This document shows, piece after piece, positions 27,718 to 36,565 of a stretch of 64,000 nucleotides of DNA; the stretch's first letter is position 1; each line of letters starts with the position of its first letter. The notes beneath the pieces were generated by a model that saw only the letters and a list, made by a program, of their open reading frames with translations, was not told the DNA's origin and did not search any database. The translations under genes were made by a program, and so were the position numbers. Origin of the DNA: Limoniibacter endophyticus (GTDB taxonomy: Bacteria; Pseudomonadota; Alphaproteobacteria; Rhizobiales; Rhizobiaceae); the NCBI RefSeq assembly GCF_014652835.1, contig NZ_BMZO01000007.1:1-64000 (forward strand), read 5' to 3'.

Positions 27718-29892
27718 TTACCACTTATAGCTCAGGTTGCCCACGACGGTGCGGCCCTCGCCATAGAAGCAACCGAAGTTGCAGCTCGCGACATAGTGCT
27801 CGTCGGCGATATTCTGCACAGCCAGCGATGCCTTGAAATTTTTCTTTTCGAAAGCGACTGAAGCATCGAAGACGATGTTATCGGGAAGTTTGACCGTGTT
27901 TGTATTGTTGCCATAACGCTCGCCGACATAGCGCGCGCCCGCGCCGAGCTTCAGACCTGCCAGCGTCGTATCCTCCCGGAACGTATAGCCAAGCCAAAGC
28001 GACGCGGAATGAAGCGGAATATCTTTCAGCCGATTGCCGGTCGTTGGAAGCAATGTTCCATTCGGGCCATCGAGTTCGTCTCCGCCATCCATGATGCGCG
28101 TATCCGCATAGGTATAGCTTGCAATCAGATCGAGACCAGCCGCCAGATTTGATTTTGCCTCCAGCTCGAAACCACGCGAGCGGGCCTCACCGACCTGCGT
28201 TGTGACAAAATTCGTAGTCGTGGCGATGTTCGTCTTCGTTAGTTCATAGATGCTGGCCGTCAGAAGCGTATTCGAGCCTTCCGGCTGATACTTGATGCCG
28301 CCTTCGATGATTTCCCCTTTGCTGGGGTCCAGTGCCCGCTGCGTCGCCGTAACAGTACCTGATTGCGGGTTGAACGAAGTCGAATAGTTGACATAAGGCG
28401 CCCACCCACTATCGAAAAGATAAAGAACACCGACACGTCCGGTCAGCGCCTGATCCTTGACCTCGGAAAGAGTTGTGGTTTTCGTTATGCCCTTCAACGA
28501 GCTGTTGTCGATGTCGAACCAGTCCTGGCGCAGACCGAAATTCAAACGCAAACGATCTATCGCGACCTGATCCTGAGCATAAATGCCGAGGGTACGGATC
28601 CGCGAATTGGTTATATCCGCCAGGCTGGTATCCACGCTCGGCACCGCACCGTAAACGGGATTGAAGACGTCGATCGGTGTAATCGTTCCGGTAAAATTAG
28701 ACGAACGCCATTGCTTGTTACTGCGATAGTCGAGACCAAGAAGAGCTGTATGCGCAGCGATTCCGGTATCGAATTTTGCTTCCAACTGATTATCGACAGC
28801 AAAGCTATTCGTCGTTTCCGACTGGACATTCACGCCGCGGTTCACCGTCCGATTGTCCGCAGCCAATGAGGAGAAATAGAGATTGTTGAAGTCTGCATCG
28901 AAATGTCCGTACTGTACATTCTGACGGAACTCGAACGTCTCGTTGAAACGGTGCCGGAACTCATATCCGAGATTGCCATAAAGGCTTTCGGCATCGTTGA
29001 ACCCAGGTTCGCCAATATAGCGATTAATCGGAATCACACCGTTCGGGTTGAAATCGAGCGTTCCGGACTGTGGCAATCCCAGAGGAGACGTGCCCGTATC
29101 ATATTGAAGCGCGCCCAGAATGGTAAGCGAAGTGTCCTCGTCTGGCGCCCAGGTCAGGGACGGCGCAAAATAGAAGCGGTCATCGCTGGTGAAGTCCTGC
29201 TGACCATCGGCCAGACGCCCCAGAGCCGTCAGTCTATAGGAGAGAACGTCGTTATAGGCGTCACCACCGTCGAATTTAAGAACATACCGATCATTGGTGC
29301 CCACTTCCGCGCCTGCCTCGATGAAGCGTTCAAAGGTTGACCGTTTTGCCACCAGATTGATCAGCCCGCCCGGCTCCCCCTGACCATAGAGGACGGATGC
29401 CGGTCCCTTGATAACATCGATACGCTCCTGGCCGAACGTCTCGAAAGCGATAGCGCTGAAGTCACGGATAAAACGGAAGGAATTGAGATAGACGCTGTCC
29501 TTTGCGTCAAAGCCACGGATGATTGGGTTGAAATAGCGCGCGTCGGTGCCAAAAGGGGACGCAACAACGCCAGCAGTATATCCGAGAGCCTGATCGAGAT
29601 TCTGCACCCCACGATCTTCGAGCTGCTGCGTCGTGATGACGGAGATCGACTGCGGCGTCTCGATCAGCGGCGTCGTTGTCTTGGTGCCCGTCGCGCTCTG
29701 CGCCGCAACGTAGCCTTCAACCGGTCCCGTTACAACGGCAGCGTTGCTGAACACCGAAGCACCGCCCTCGCCTTCAATGACGATGCGATCCAGCTCGACC
29801 GGGTCGTCGCTTTGCGCGTGTGCGCCCGAGAGGAAGACAAGAGAAGACGCCGAAAGACCGAAAAACGCTTTGAAGGAAATGAGACGGGACAC
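27718..29892 (-). CDS. TonB-dependent ferric siderophore receptor (FhuA-like)
   Basis: Outer-membrane receptor. I place the start at a GTG (29892) with AAAGGA upstream because it gives a normal signal peptide (SRLISFKAFFGLSASSLVFL, cleaved after GAHAQ) and a 724-residue precursor; the in-frame ATG at 30042 would add 50 polar residues before the signal peptide. The plug domain carries TPLIETPQSISVITTQQLED, a TonB plug signature, and GPASVLYGQGEPGGLINLVAK. The C-terminal barrel ends in an aromatic residue (SYKW), as needed for outer-membrane insertion. It leads the fhuC-fhuD-fhuB operon. Hydroxamate specificity is inferred from the operon partners. Confidence 0.93.
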   Translation of the reverse strand: MSRLISFKAFFGLSASSLVFLSGAHAQSDDPVELDRIVIEGEGGASVFSNAAVVTGPVEGYVAAQSATGTKTTTPLIETPQSISVITTQQLEDRGVQNLDQALGYTAGVVASPFGTDARYFNPIIRGFDAKDSVYLNSFRFIRDFSAIAFETFGQERIDVIKGPASVLYGQGEPGGLINLVAKRSTFERFIEAGAEVGTNDRYVLKFDGGDAYNDVLSYRLTALGRLADGQQDFTSDDRFYFAPSLTWAPDEDTSLTILGALQYDTGTSPLGLPQSGTLDFNPNGVIPINRYIGEPGFNDAESLYGNLGYEFRHRFNETFEFRQNVQYGHFDADFNNLYFSSLAADNRTVNRGVNVQSETTNSFAVDNQLEAKFDTGIAAHTALLGLDYRSNKQWRSSNFTGTITPIDVFNPVYGAVPSVDTSLADITNSRIRTLGIYAQDQVAIDRLRLNFGLRQDWFDIDNSSLKGITKTTTLSEVKDQALTGRVGVLYLFDSGWAPYVNYSTSFNPQSGTVTATQRALDPSKGEIIEGGIKYQPEGSNTLLTASIYELTKTNIATTTNFVTTQVGEARSRGFELEAKSNLAAGLDLIASYTYADTRIMDGGDELDGPNGTLLPTTGNRLKDIPLHSASLWLGYTFREDTTLAGLKLGAGARYVGERYGNNTNTVKLPDNIVFDASVAFEKKNFKASLAVQNIADEHYVASCNFGCFYGEGRTVVGNLSYKW

Positions 29893-30062
29893 GGAAGATA
29901 TATCCTTTTGAAAAATATCGCTCCTTATGTCAGATGAAAGATGAACTAGAAACTCCTCTTTTACGCTTAAATCGTTTGTTTCTCCCGCTGTGACCGACTT
30001 GCCACAAACTGGATACGAAGTGCGCCGTCTGGATGGGCGCACAGCGAACGCAGATATTGAGC

Positions 30063-31358
30063 TTACTTTGCTTTCGTCAGCTTGATGATGGTTGAGCCTC
30101 CCATCATGCGCGACTCGGTTACGGCATAAACGGCGCCATCCGGCCCAACCTTCACGTCACGGATACGCGCATCAAGCGGCACCCGCTCCTCGTAGACTAC
30201 CCGATCTCCGTCGAGATGCACGACGACAATACCCTGCGTGCCTAGCCCACCGATCAGAAACGCGTCCTGCCATTCAGGAAACGCATCACCCTGATAAAGT
30301 GCCATGCCTGACGGTGCGATAACGGGATCCCAGTAATAAACTGGCTGTTCTGTACCTTCGCGTGCCGTCTCGCCCTCTCCGACCGGGCTCCCGCTATACT
30401 CGATACCATAGGTCACCTCCGGCCAGCCGTAATTTTTGCCTGCCTCGGGACGGTTCAACTCGTCGCCGCCTTTCGGTCCATGCTCAACAATCCAGAAACG
30501 CCCCTGAGCATCGAGCGCTGCCGCCTGCGTGTTGCGATGGCCGTAGCTCCAGATCTCGGACAGCGCATTCTCCTGATCGGCAAAGGGGTTGCCCTCAAAG
30601 GGCTCGCCGTCTTGCGTCAGGCGGAAGACCTTTCCAAGACCGCTGGACAAATCCTGCGATTGAATACGGGGCTCAACATCCGAGCGCTCGCCGACGGTAA
30701 CAAACAACGCACCATCATTGTCAAAGACGAGACGCGATCCAAAATGCTTGTCCCCGTCATAAGTCGGCATCTGCTGAAAGATGACCTTCACATCTTCAAG
30801 CCGATCACCGCCATTTTCATCGCTCACAAGTGTTGCGGAGGCAACGGAGGTGCCATTGCCGCCATCGCGCGGCTCGGAAAACGAGAAGAAGATACGATTC
30901 GAGCTTTCGAAATCAGGGGCCAAAGCCACATCGAGCAGGCCGCCTTGTCCGCGGTCATCGACCTCGGGCACTCCCTCAATGGCAGGCCCCACTTCCCCAT
31001 CAGCCACAATATGAATCGCGCCCTCCTTAGCCGTCACCAGCATGCGGCCATCCGGCAGAAATTCCATCGCCCAAAGCTTAGGCAGCCCTTCTGCCACCAC
31101 CTCAACCGTAACTTCCGGCATGATCTCAGGTTGTGGAGCGCGGGTCTGCCCCTGGAAGGCGGGCCGTTGATCCGGGGCATTGGCGGCTTCCCTTTCCGCC
31201 GGTGTACCACCCGGACGCTGCTCAGCACCTGAAGCGGGGGACTCGCCCTCGGCGCTCCCTGTAGCAGCCGCGCCGCCATTGGTCTGCGCATATGCGCCAC
31301 CGAGAGCAATAGCGGCAGATAGCATCGTGCCGGCGAGAAGGAGAGAAAACTTGGTCAT
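30063..31358 (-). CDS. PQQ-dependent aldose sugar dehydrogenase (YliI-like)
   Basis: 431 residues, periplasmic. The signal peptide MTKFSLLLAGTMLSAAIALG ends near GAYAQ. A ~60-residue Gly/Ala/Pro/Glu-rich linker precedes the six-bladed beta-propeller, which begins VTVEVVAEGLPKLWAMEFLP. Typical soluble-GDH motifs are DDRGQGGLLDVALAPDF, YDGDKHFGSRLVFDNDGALFVTVGER, SYGHRNTQAAALD, EHGPKGGDELN and NYGWPEVTYGIEYSG. Such enzymes oxidise aldoses using PQQ and calcium. The start ATG follows GGAG. The gene stands alone next to the CRISPR locus; no PQQ biosynthesis gene is in this window. Confidence 0.88.
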   Translation of the reverse strand: MTKFSLLLAGTMLSAAIALGGAYAQTNGGAAATGSAEGESPASGAEQRPGGTPAEREAANAPDQRPAFQGQTRAPQPEIMPEVTVEVVAEGLPKLWAMEFLPDGRMLVTAKEGAIHIVADGEVGPAIEGVPEVDDRGQGGLLDVALAPDFESSNRIFFSFSEPRDGGNGTSVASATLVSDENGGDRLEDVKVIFQQMPTYDGDKHFGSRLVFDNDGALFVTVGERSDVEPRIQSQDLSSGLGKVFRLTQDGEPFEGNPFADQENALSEIWSYGHRNTQAAALDAQGRFWIVEHGPKGGDELNRPEAGKNYGWPEVTYGIEYSGSPVGEGETAREGTEQPVYYWDPVIAPSGMALYQGDAFPEWQDAFLIGGLGTQGIVVVHLDGDRVVYEERVPLDARIRDVKVGPDGAVYAVTESRMMGGSTIIKLTKAK

Positions 31359-31568
31359 GAATGGCTCCATCGATACACGAGCGGCTTCTTGCAATGAGAC
31401 GCTCCTACGAAAAGTGCACGGCCCGCCGGACGGTCGGTCGCAATCAGCTTGCAACACCAACCGCCAACGCGTCCATTGGTTCACGCCCAATGATTCAAGA
31501 AAAATTTATCACCCCTGCAGATCATCGGGTTTGCAAAGCGCATGAAATATGCTTAGAAGAACTATACA

Positions 31569-31649
31569 TAGCAGTTCAGAAAAAGCGGTCTGGCCGTTAA
31601 CAAGCTTAGACAGCACCAAATAAGGCGCACCCTCCGGGGTGCGTTTTTT
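31569..31649 (+). ncRNA. tracrRNA of the type II-C CRISPR-Cas system
   Basis: Bases 31569-31601 are the anti-repeat: the first 22 (TAGCAGTTCAGAAAAAGCGG, then TC) match the array repeat exactly, and the last 11 (TGGCCGTTAAC) differ but still pair with the crRNA 5' end GUUGCCGC through one bulge and a few wobbles. A short nexus region around AAGCTTAGACAGCACC follows, then a rho-independent hairpin CGCACCC-TCCG-GGGTGCG (31626-31643) and six T. The size (~80 nt), position upstream of cas9 and strand fit II-C tracrRNAs. The 5' end is estimated; TATACAT at 31563-31569 could be a -10 box. Confidence 0.85.
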
Positions 31650-31650
31650 G

Positions 31651-31692
31651 TTATAGAATACTGCACAGTCGAGACCGCACAGTATTCTATAA
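31651..31692. repeat. 13-bp perfect inverted repeat carrying -10-like boxes on both strands
   Basis: TTATAGAATACTG (31651-31663) and CAGTATTCTATAA (31680-31692) are exact reverse complements with a 16-bp loop. Each arm contains TATAGAAT, similar to the TAGAAT box at the end of the CRISPR repeats. On the plus strand the left arm is preceded by TGT, making an extended -10 pointing towards cas9. The right arm overlaps the diverged repeat at 31684-31720. It may form divergent promoters or an RNA hairpin. Confidence 0.6.
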
Positions 31693-31720
31693 GTTCAGAA
31701 AAAGCATGTCTAACGGCAAC
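31684..31720. repeat. Diverged solitary CRISPR repeat (second anti-repeat-like element)
   Basis: A 37-base element that matches the array repeat with one inserted base and a handful of substitutions: ATTCTATAAGTTCAGAAAAA, then GCATGTCTAACGGCAAC. Its last 8 bases (ACGGCAAC) and the core GTTCAGAAAAAGC are unchanged. It lies 82 bp after the tracrRNA anti-repeat and 122 bp before the cas9 start. No terminator follows it on the plus strand, so it is less likely than 31569-31601 to be the tracrRNA. It could be a relic of an ancestral array, a second RNA, or a regulatory site. Confidence 0.75.
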
Positions 31721-31784
31721 TACGCGAACAATTTTTGCTTTAAAAACAAAACATATCGTGTAATCTCCATTTTATGCCAGTGAG

Positions 31785-31816
31785 TTGTTGCGCAACGCAG
31801 AACGATGGCGCAACAA
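31785..31816. repeat. Inverted repeat in the cas9 leader
   Basis: TTGTTGCGC (31785-31793) and GCGCAACAA (31808-31816) form a perfect 9-bp stem with a 14-base loop, ending 26 bp before the cas9 ATG and just before its ribosome binding site GGAG. It could be an operator or an mRNA hairpin controlling cas9 translation. Confidence 0.5.
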
Positions 31817-31842
31817 TTTCATATTATTATGGAGAATCTGGC

Positions 31843-34800
31843 ATGAACATCCATGAATTTCCCTATGCGAATAATTTGCGCTCCATGAGCGCTGCACCTC
31901 TCTTACTGGCATTTGATCTCGGGACTTCTTCCGTAGGCTGGGCGGCCTTCGACATCGACACCGCAGGCACCCCCATTCGTCTTCTCGATGCCGGCGTGCG
32001 CCTATTCGGAGATGGCCGCGAACCGAAGTCGCGCCTGCCGCTCGCTGTTGGCCGCCGCATCGCACGCGGCATGTCGCGGCGGCGCGACCGCTACAAGCGC
32101 CGCCGAAAAGCCCTTTTGCGCACGTTGATCGAATTCGGACTCATGCCAGAACATCGGCCGGCTCAACTCGCCCTTATAGCAGAAACACGAGACAGCGCCC
32201 TGCCTTCCGATGTCTATGCATTGCGGGCCCGCGCGCTTGACGAGGCCCTGAGCTTATATCAGATCGGCCGCATATTCTTTCATCTGAACCAGCGCAGAGG
32301 CTTTAAAAGCAATCGCCGTACTGACAGCCGAGACAACGAACAAGGCATGATTGCGCAGGGAATCGCCCGCCTGCACCAGGAACTGCTCGCCCATGACGCT
32401 CGAACGCTTGGCGAGTTGCTTTTCAAGCGCCGCGGCACCGATCCGAAAAACCGCGGCACAGTGCGTGTCCGCGCACAGACCATAAATGTCGAAGGCAAGG
32501 ATGAGCAGGGGTACGGCTTTTATCCCGAACGCAGCTTTTTGCAGCACGAGTTCAATGCGATTTGGGATGCGCAAGCGAAATTCTATCCCGATCTTCTGAC
32601 CGAGGAACGGCGCGCTCATCTTCATACGGTGATTTTCTACCAACGGCCGCTGAAACCTGCCAAACCCGGCAAATGCAGCTTCTTTCCTGATGAGGATCGC
32701 CTGCCGAAAGCGCATCCGCTATTTCAGGAGTTCCGCCTCTTCAAGGAAGTGAACGAGCTGAAGCTAAAACCGGACTTCGGGGATGCGTATCCCTTGACGC
32801 TCGAGCAGCGCGATCTTCTGATTACCGTTCTTCGTCCAGCGCATTCATCCAAGTACACGGCATTGCGCAAGAAACTGCTGAAGGCGTCACAAGGCATCAA
32901 GTTCAACAAGGAAAGCGAAAGCCGCCTTTCCATGAAAGGTGACGAAGTCTATGCCACTATGAGCGACAAGAGCCGTTTCGGCGCGCTCTGGAGCGGCTTT
33001 TCAGTCAAGGAGCAGACGCAGCTTGTCGAGAAATTATATCAAGAAGACGATCCTCTGGCACTGGATACTTGGCTGGCCAACCGCTACCCGCTGCTCGAAG
33101 CGAGCCAGCGCGACGCGATCTCGGGTGCGAATCTGCCTGAAGGTTTTGGACGCCTCGGCGTCTCTGCGCTGGAGACCCTGCTTGTCGAGCTTAAAGCTGA
33201 TGTCATCACTGAATATGAGGCCATTCAACGAGCCGGCTTGAAAAATGCAGAAGTGCATGACGGCCACGCGCTTCTGCCGCCCTATCAGGAAGTTCTTGCC
33301 AAGCGCATTCCCGCCGGCACCGGGGATGACGACGATCCTTATGATATTCGCATGGGCCGCATCACCAATCCAACGGTGCATATCGCGCTCAACCAGCTGC
33401 GTCGCGTCGTCAATCTATTGATCCAGCGATTCGGCAAACCGGAGAAGATCGCCATCGAACTGGCGCGAGACCTGAAACTCTCCGAAGAACAGAAGAAGCA
33501 GGTCAACCATACCATCGCGAAGAATACGCGCGCCAATGAGTTGCGGAGCGACAAGCTGCGCGACCTGGAAAGAAAAGGCACCTATTTCAACATCGACAAC
33601 GGCTATAATCGTTATCTTCTGAAACTCTGGGAAGAACTCGATCCGGCCCAGCCGCTAAATCGCAGATGCATCTATTCCGGCAAACCGATCAGCATCGAAA
33701 TGCTTTTCAATGGTGAGGTGGATGTCGATCACATCCTGCCTTACTCACAAACTCTCGACGACAGTCAGGCCAACAAACTGCTCTGCCTGCGAGATGCCAA
33801 CCGGATCAAGAAGAACCGCCCTCCTTCAGAAGTTGCGGAATGGGTGCACGAGTATGACGGCATCCTCGACCGGGCCAGCCGCCTTCCTGCCAGCAAGCGC
33901 TGGCGTTTCGCTCCCGGCGCGATGAAACGCTTCCGCGAGGAAGAAGGCTTTCTCGCGCGCCAGCTCACCGATACCCAGTATCTCTCGCGTCTCGCACATG
34001 AATATTTGGCCGCGCTCTACCCGGATGAAGAACCGGATCAGTGGGGCGTCTTCGTCAAAAAAAATCACGTACGCATCAATCCCGGACGCATGACGCAGAT
34101 GCTGCGCCATCACTGGGGACTAAACGAACTGATCGGTAAGGCCGATGCGAAAAATCGCAATGACCACCGCCATCATGCCATAGACGCGGCGGTGATCGGC
34201 GCAATCACGCCGGCCATGCTCAATCGCGTTTCAAGAGCAGCAGCCAGCCGCGAGGCGCAGCAACTAGAAAAGAGCATTGGCGACATCGACCTGCCTTTTC
34301 CGACATTTCGTGAAGAATTGGAGAGAATCGTCAGCCGCATCGTTGTCAGCCACAAGCCTGATCATGGCACTTTACCCTCAACGGAAAGCGCCAGCTCCAC
34401 CGCGGGCCGATTGCATAATGATACGGCTTACGGTTTGACTGGCGAAACCGATGCGAAAGGCGTGCCTATCGTCGTGCGCCGCAAGAGCTTCCTTAACCTA
34501 CAACGCAAGGACATCGCCACTATTCGCGATGAAGAGCTGCAGGCCGCCATCCTCAAAGCAACAGACAGCGTTTCCGACAAGGACTTCCCAGCAGCACTTG
34601 ATCACTTCCGCAAGCAGGGGCCGAAGCAGTTTCGTGGCATCCGCCGCGTGCGCGTCATTGAAACACTGAATGTCATCCCGATCCGCGACGAGCATGGTCG
34701 CGCCTACAAGGCCTATAAAGGCGATGCCAATTATCGCTACGACGTCTGGGAACTGCCCAGCGGCAAGTGGGTTGAGGAACTCGTCTCAATGTTCGAAGCA

Positions 34801-35184
34801 CATAAGCTGGGCTGGCAATCCGAGATACATAAGAATAATCCGGCGGCGCGGCGCGTGCTCAGCCTCCATAAGGACGATATGGTTGCCTACCGGAATCACG
34901 ACAACGAATACACGGTCGGTCGAGTGGTGAAATTCTCGAAGGGAAGTATCTGCTTTGCCAGCAACCGTGAAGGTGGAGCCCTGAAAGCTCGGGACGCGGA
35001 TAAGACGGACCCATTCAAATATTTCATAAAATCAGCCAGTTCGTTGAAAGACGCCCAGGCACGCCAAATCCGTGTGGATGAAACAGGTCGTGTTTTTGAT
35101 CCTGGTCCGCAAGACCGTCAGAGCCGCGCCATCCGAAAACAGAATGGAAACATTAACAATAAAACCGAAATCTCTTTTTCTTGA
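31843..35184 (+). CDS. cas9: CRISPR-associated endonuclease Cas9, type II-C
   Basis: RNA-guided DNA endonuclease of 1113 residues, in the compact II-C size class. RuvC-I is LLAFDLGTSSVGWAAFD (catalytic Asp25). The Arg-rich bridge helix is RRIARGMSRRRDRYKRRRKA. RuvC-II is PEKIAIELARDL (Glu539). The HNH domain has RRCIYSGKPI, DVDHILPYSQTLDDSQANK (His630) and NRIKKNRPP. RuvC-III is RNDHRHHAIDAAVIGA (His777, His778, Asp781). All nuclease residues are intact. The C-terminal ~330 residues should form the WED and PAM-interacting parts; the PAM is not predictable by eye. The ATG at 31843 follows GGAG; the frame is open 23 codons further upstream but without a better site. It is followed by cas1 and cas2, with no csn2 or cas4. 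Confidence 0.98.
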   Translation: MNIHEFPYANNLRSMSAAPLLLAFDLGTSSVGWAAFDIDTAGTPIRLLDAGVRLFGDGREPKSRLPLAVGRRIARGMSRRRDRYKRRRKALLRTLIEFGLMPEHRPAQLALIAETRDSALPSDVYALRARALDEALSLYQIGRIFFHLNQRRGFKSNRRTDSRDNEQGMIAQGIARLHQELLAHDARTLGELLFKRRGTDPKNRGTVRVRAQTINVEGKDEQGYGFYPERSFLQHEFNAIWDAQAKFYPDLLTEERRAHLHTVIFYQRPLKPAKPGKCSFFPDEDRLPKAHPLFQEFRLFKEVNELKLKPDFGDAYPLTLEQRDLLITVLRPAHSSKYTALRKKLLKASQGIKFNKESESRLSMKGDEVYATMSDKSRFGALWSGFSVKEQTQLVEKLYQEDDPLALDTWLANRYPLLEASQRDAISGANLPEGFGRLGVSALETLLVELKADVITEYEAIQRAGLKNAEVHDGHALLPPYQEVLAKRIPAGTGDDDDPYDIRMGRITNPTVHIALNQLRRVVNLLIQRFGKPEKIAIELARDLKLSEEQKKQVNHTIAKNTRANELRSDKLRDLERKGTYFNIDNGYNRYLLKLWEELDPAQPLNRRCIYSGKPISIEMLFNGEVDVDHILPYSQTLDDSQANKLLCLRDANRIKKNRPPSEVAEWVHEYDGILDRASRLPASKRWRFAPGAMKRFREEEGFLARQLTDTQYLSRLAHEYLAALYPDEEPDQWGVFVKKNHVRINPGRMTQMLRHHWGLNELIGKADAKNRNDHRHHAIDAAVIGAITPAMLNRVSRAAASREAQQLEKSIGDIDLPFPTFREELERIVSRIVVSHKPDHGTLPSTESASSTAGRLHNDTAYGLTGETDAKGVPIVVRRKSFLNLQRKDIATIRDEELQAAILKATDSVSDKDFPAALDHFRKQGPKQFRGIRRVRVIETLNVIPIRDEHGRAYKAYKGDANYRYDVWELPSGKWVEELVSMFEAHKLGWQSEIHKNNPAARRVLSLHKDDMVAYRNHDNEYTVGRVVKFSKGSICFASNREGGALKARDADKTDPFKYFIKSASSLKDAQARQIRVDETGRVFDPGPQDRQSRAIRKQNGNINNKTEISFS

Positions 35185-35211
35185 CCAAGAAGAGATGGCA
35201 TATTTCGCGTT

Positions 35212-36147
35212 ATGGAGCGGGTAATAGACATACAAACGGACGGAGTTTTTCTTTCCGTCCATCGGGGTTTTCTTATAGCTGATTTAGCCGGTGAAAACTT
35301 CGGGCGTATCGCGCTGGACGATATTGGTGCGCTCATCGTGCACGCACACGGCGTGAAATGGTCGAACACCGTCTTTACTCGCATGAGCGAACGCGGCGTA
35401 CCCGTGGTGATTTGCGGCAGCAATCATGCTCCGATCGCCTGCATCTGGCCTCTTGATGGGCATCATCGGCAAGCTGCACGCATGCGGGCTCAGATTGCTG
35501 CACCGAAGCCGCTCACCAAACAACTATGGCGACAGGTAGTCACAGCAAAAATCCGCATGCAGGCCGCTGTGCTGCAACGTTATGACGTTGAAGCCGGCGG
35601 CCTCTTGAGACTCGCTCGCACCGTGCGGTCAGGCGATCCTGGCAATATTGAAGCTCAGGCCGCCCGCCGCTACTGGAAAGCACTGTTCGGCCCCAATTTC
35701 TCACGCGATCAGAATGCAGACGGCATCAATAGCTTGCTCAATTACGGTTACACGGTTCTGCGGGCGCTTGTCTCGCGCGCCATCTGCGCTGCCGGCCTTC
35801 ATCCCACCATCGGTATTTTTCACGCCAACAGCGCAAACGCCTTCGCGCTCTCTGATGATTTGATGGAGCCCTATCGCCCGCTGGTCGACATGCTTGTCCG
35901 CGATCTGGTCGATAAGGGGCACGACAGAGTAACACCGGAGACCAAGCAACAACTCGCCAGCATCGGCACGCTCGACCTCATAACAGAAATTGGCACGTCG
36001 CCCCTTTCCATTCAAACGCAACGATTTGTCTATTCCGTTGTCACCAGTTTCGAAATGAAGGTGCCGATGCTCGACCTACCCGATCCCTCCATTATCGCCA
36101 CAAGCTCGGTCGTCGAGGAGGTCCCCCATGACGCGCTGGGAACATAA
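35212..36147 (+). CDS. cas1: CRISPR integrase Cas1
   Basis: 311 residues, type II Cas1. With Cas2 it integrates new spacers. Metal ligands are in place: Glu147 (GNIEAQAARRYW), His204 (GIFHANSANAFALSDDLMEP) and Glu219, with Asp216 close by. The N-terminal beta-sandwich begins VIDIQTDGVFLSVHRGFLI. It starts 27 bp after the cas9 stop and overlaps cas2 by 20 bp, so cas9-cas1-cas2 form one operon. Confidence 0.97.
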   Translation: MERVIDIQTDGVFLSVHRGFLIADLAGENFGRIALDDIGALIVHAHGVKWSNTVFTRMSERGVPVVICGSNHAPIACIWPLDGHHRQAARMRAQIAAPKPLTKQLWRQVVTAKIRMQAAVLQRYDVEAGGLLRLARTVRSGDPGNIEAQAARRYWKALFGPNFSRDQNADGINSLLNYGYTVLRALVSRAICAAGLHPTIGIFHANSANAFALSDDLMEPYRPLVDMLVRDLVDKGHDRVTPETKQQLASIGTLDLITEIGTSPLSIQTQRFVYSVVTSFEMKVPMLDLPDPSIIATSSVVEEVPHDALGT

Positions 36148-36493
36148 AGCAACCTCTGGCCTCACCCATCTTAACGGATATCAGCTCATGTGGATGCTCG
36201 TAACGTTCGACCTGCCGGTCGAGACCAAGGTGCAACGTGCCGCTGCCTCGAAATTCAGGCTCAGCTTACTGGACATGGGTTTTGAAATGAGTCAACTTTC
36301 CAACTATTTGCGCTTTTGCAACGGCAAGGAACAGTTCGAATCATATGTGCGCAAGATAAGCGCCATCCTCCCTGACAAAGGCGACGTCTATGTCTTTCAA
36401 TTCACAGACAGGCAATATGAGAACATCGTCCGCTACAGCGACCAGAGACGCAAGGCACGTCAGAAAAATCCACAGCAGCTCATTCTTTTCTGA
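36128..36493 (+). CDS. cas2: CRISPR adaptation protein Cas2
   Basis: 121 residues, somewhat longer than the usual ~95-110. It shows the ferredoxin-like start LMWMLVTFDLPVETKVQRAA (Asp of the family's conserved DLP), then RLSLLDMGFEMSQLSNYLRF and GDVYVFQFTDRQYENI. It assembles with Cas1. Its ATG lies inside cas1, preceded by GAGGAGG, so translation is probably coupled. It ends 72 bp before the first repeat of the array. Confidence 0.96.
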   Translation: MTRWEHKATSGLTHLNGYQLMWMLVTFDLPVETKVQRAAASKFRLSLLDMGFEMSQLSNYLRFCNGKEQFESYVRKISAILPDKGDVYVFQFTDRQYENIVRYSDQRRKARQKNPQQLILF

Positions 36494-36521
36494 CTGCCTC
36501 ATTCCGTTTTTCAAAAATGAA

Positions 36522-36560
36522 ACGGCTGATTCTCTTTTTAAGATCAGAGAGATCAGCCGT
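36522..36560 (-). terminator. Terminator between CRISPR array and cas2 (minus strand)
   Basis: ACGGCTGATTCTCT (36522-36535) pairs with AGAGAGATCAGCCGT (36546-36560) with one bulge. Read on the minus strand the stem is followed by TTTCATTTTT, so it would stop crRNA transcripts before they run antisense into cas2. An alternative stem CCGTTT/AAACGG lies just beside it. Confidence 0.65.
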
Positions 36561-36565
36561 CATCT

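Noticed and set aside
31684-31720. This element as the main tracrRNA anti-repeat
   Set aside because: No terminator or nexus-like stem follows it on the plus strand, whereas the upstream copy is followed by a clear terminator; kept as a separate element.
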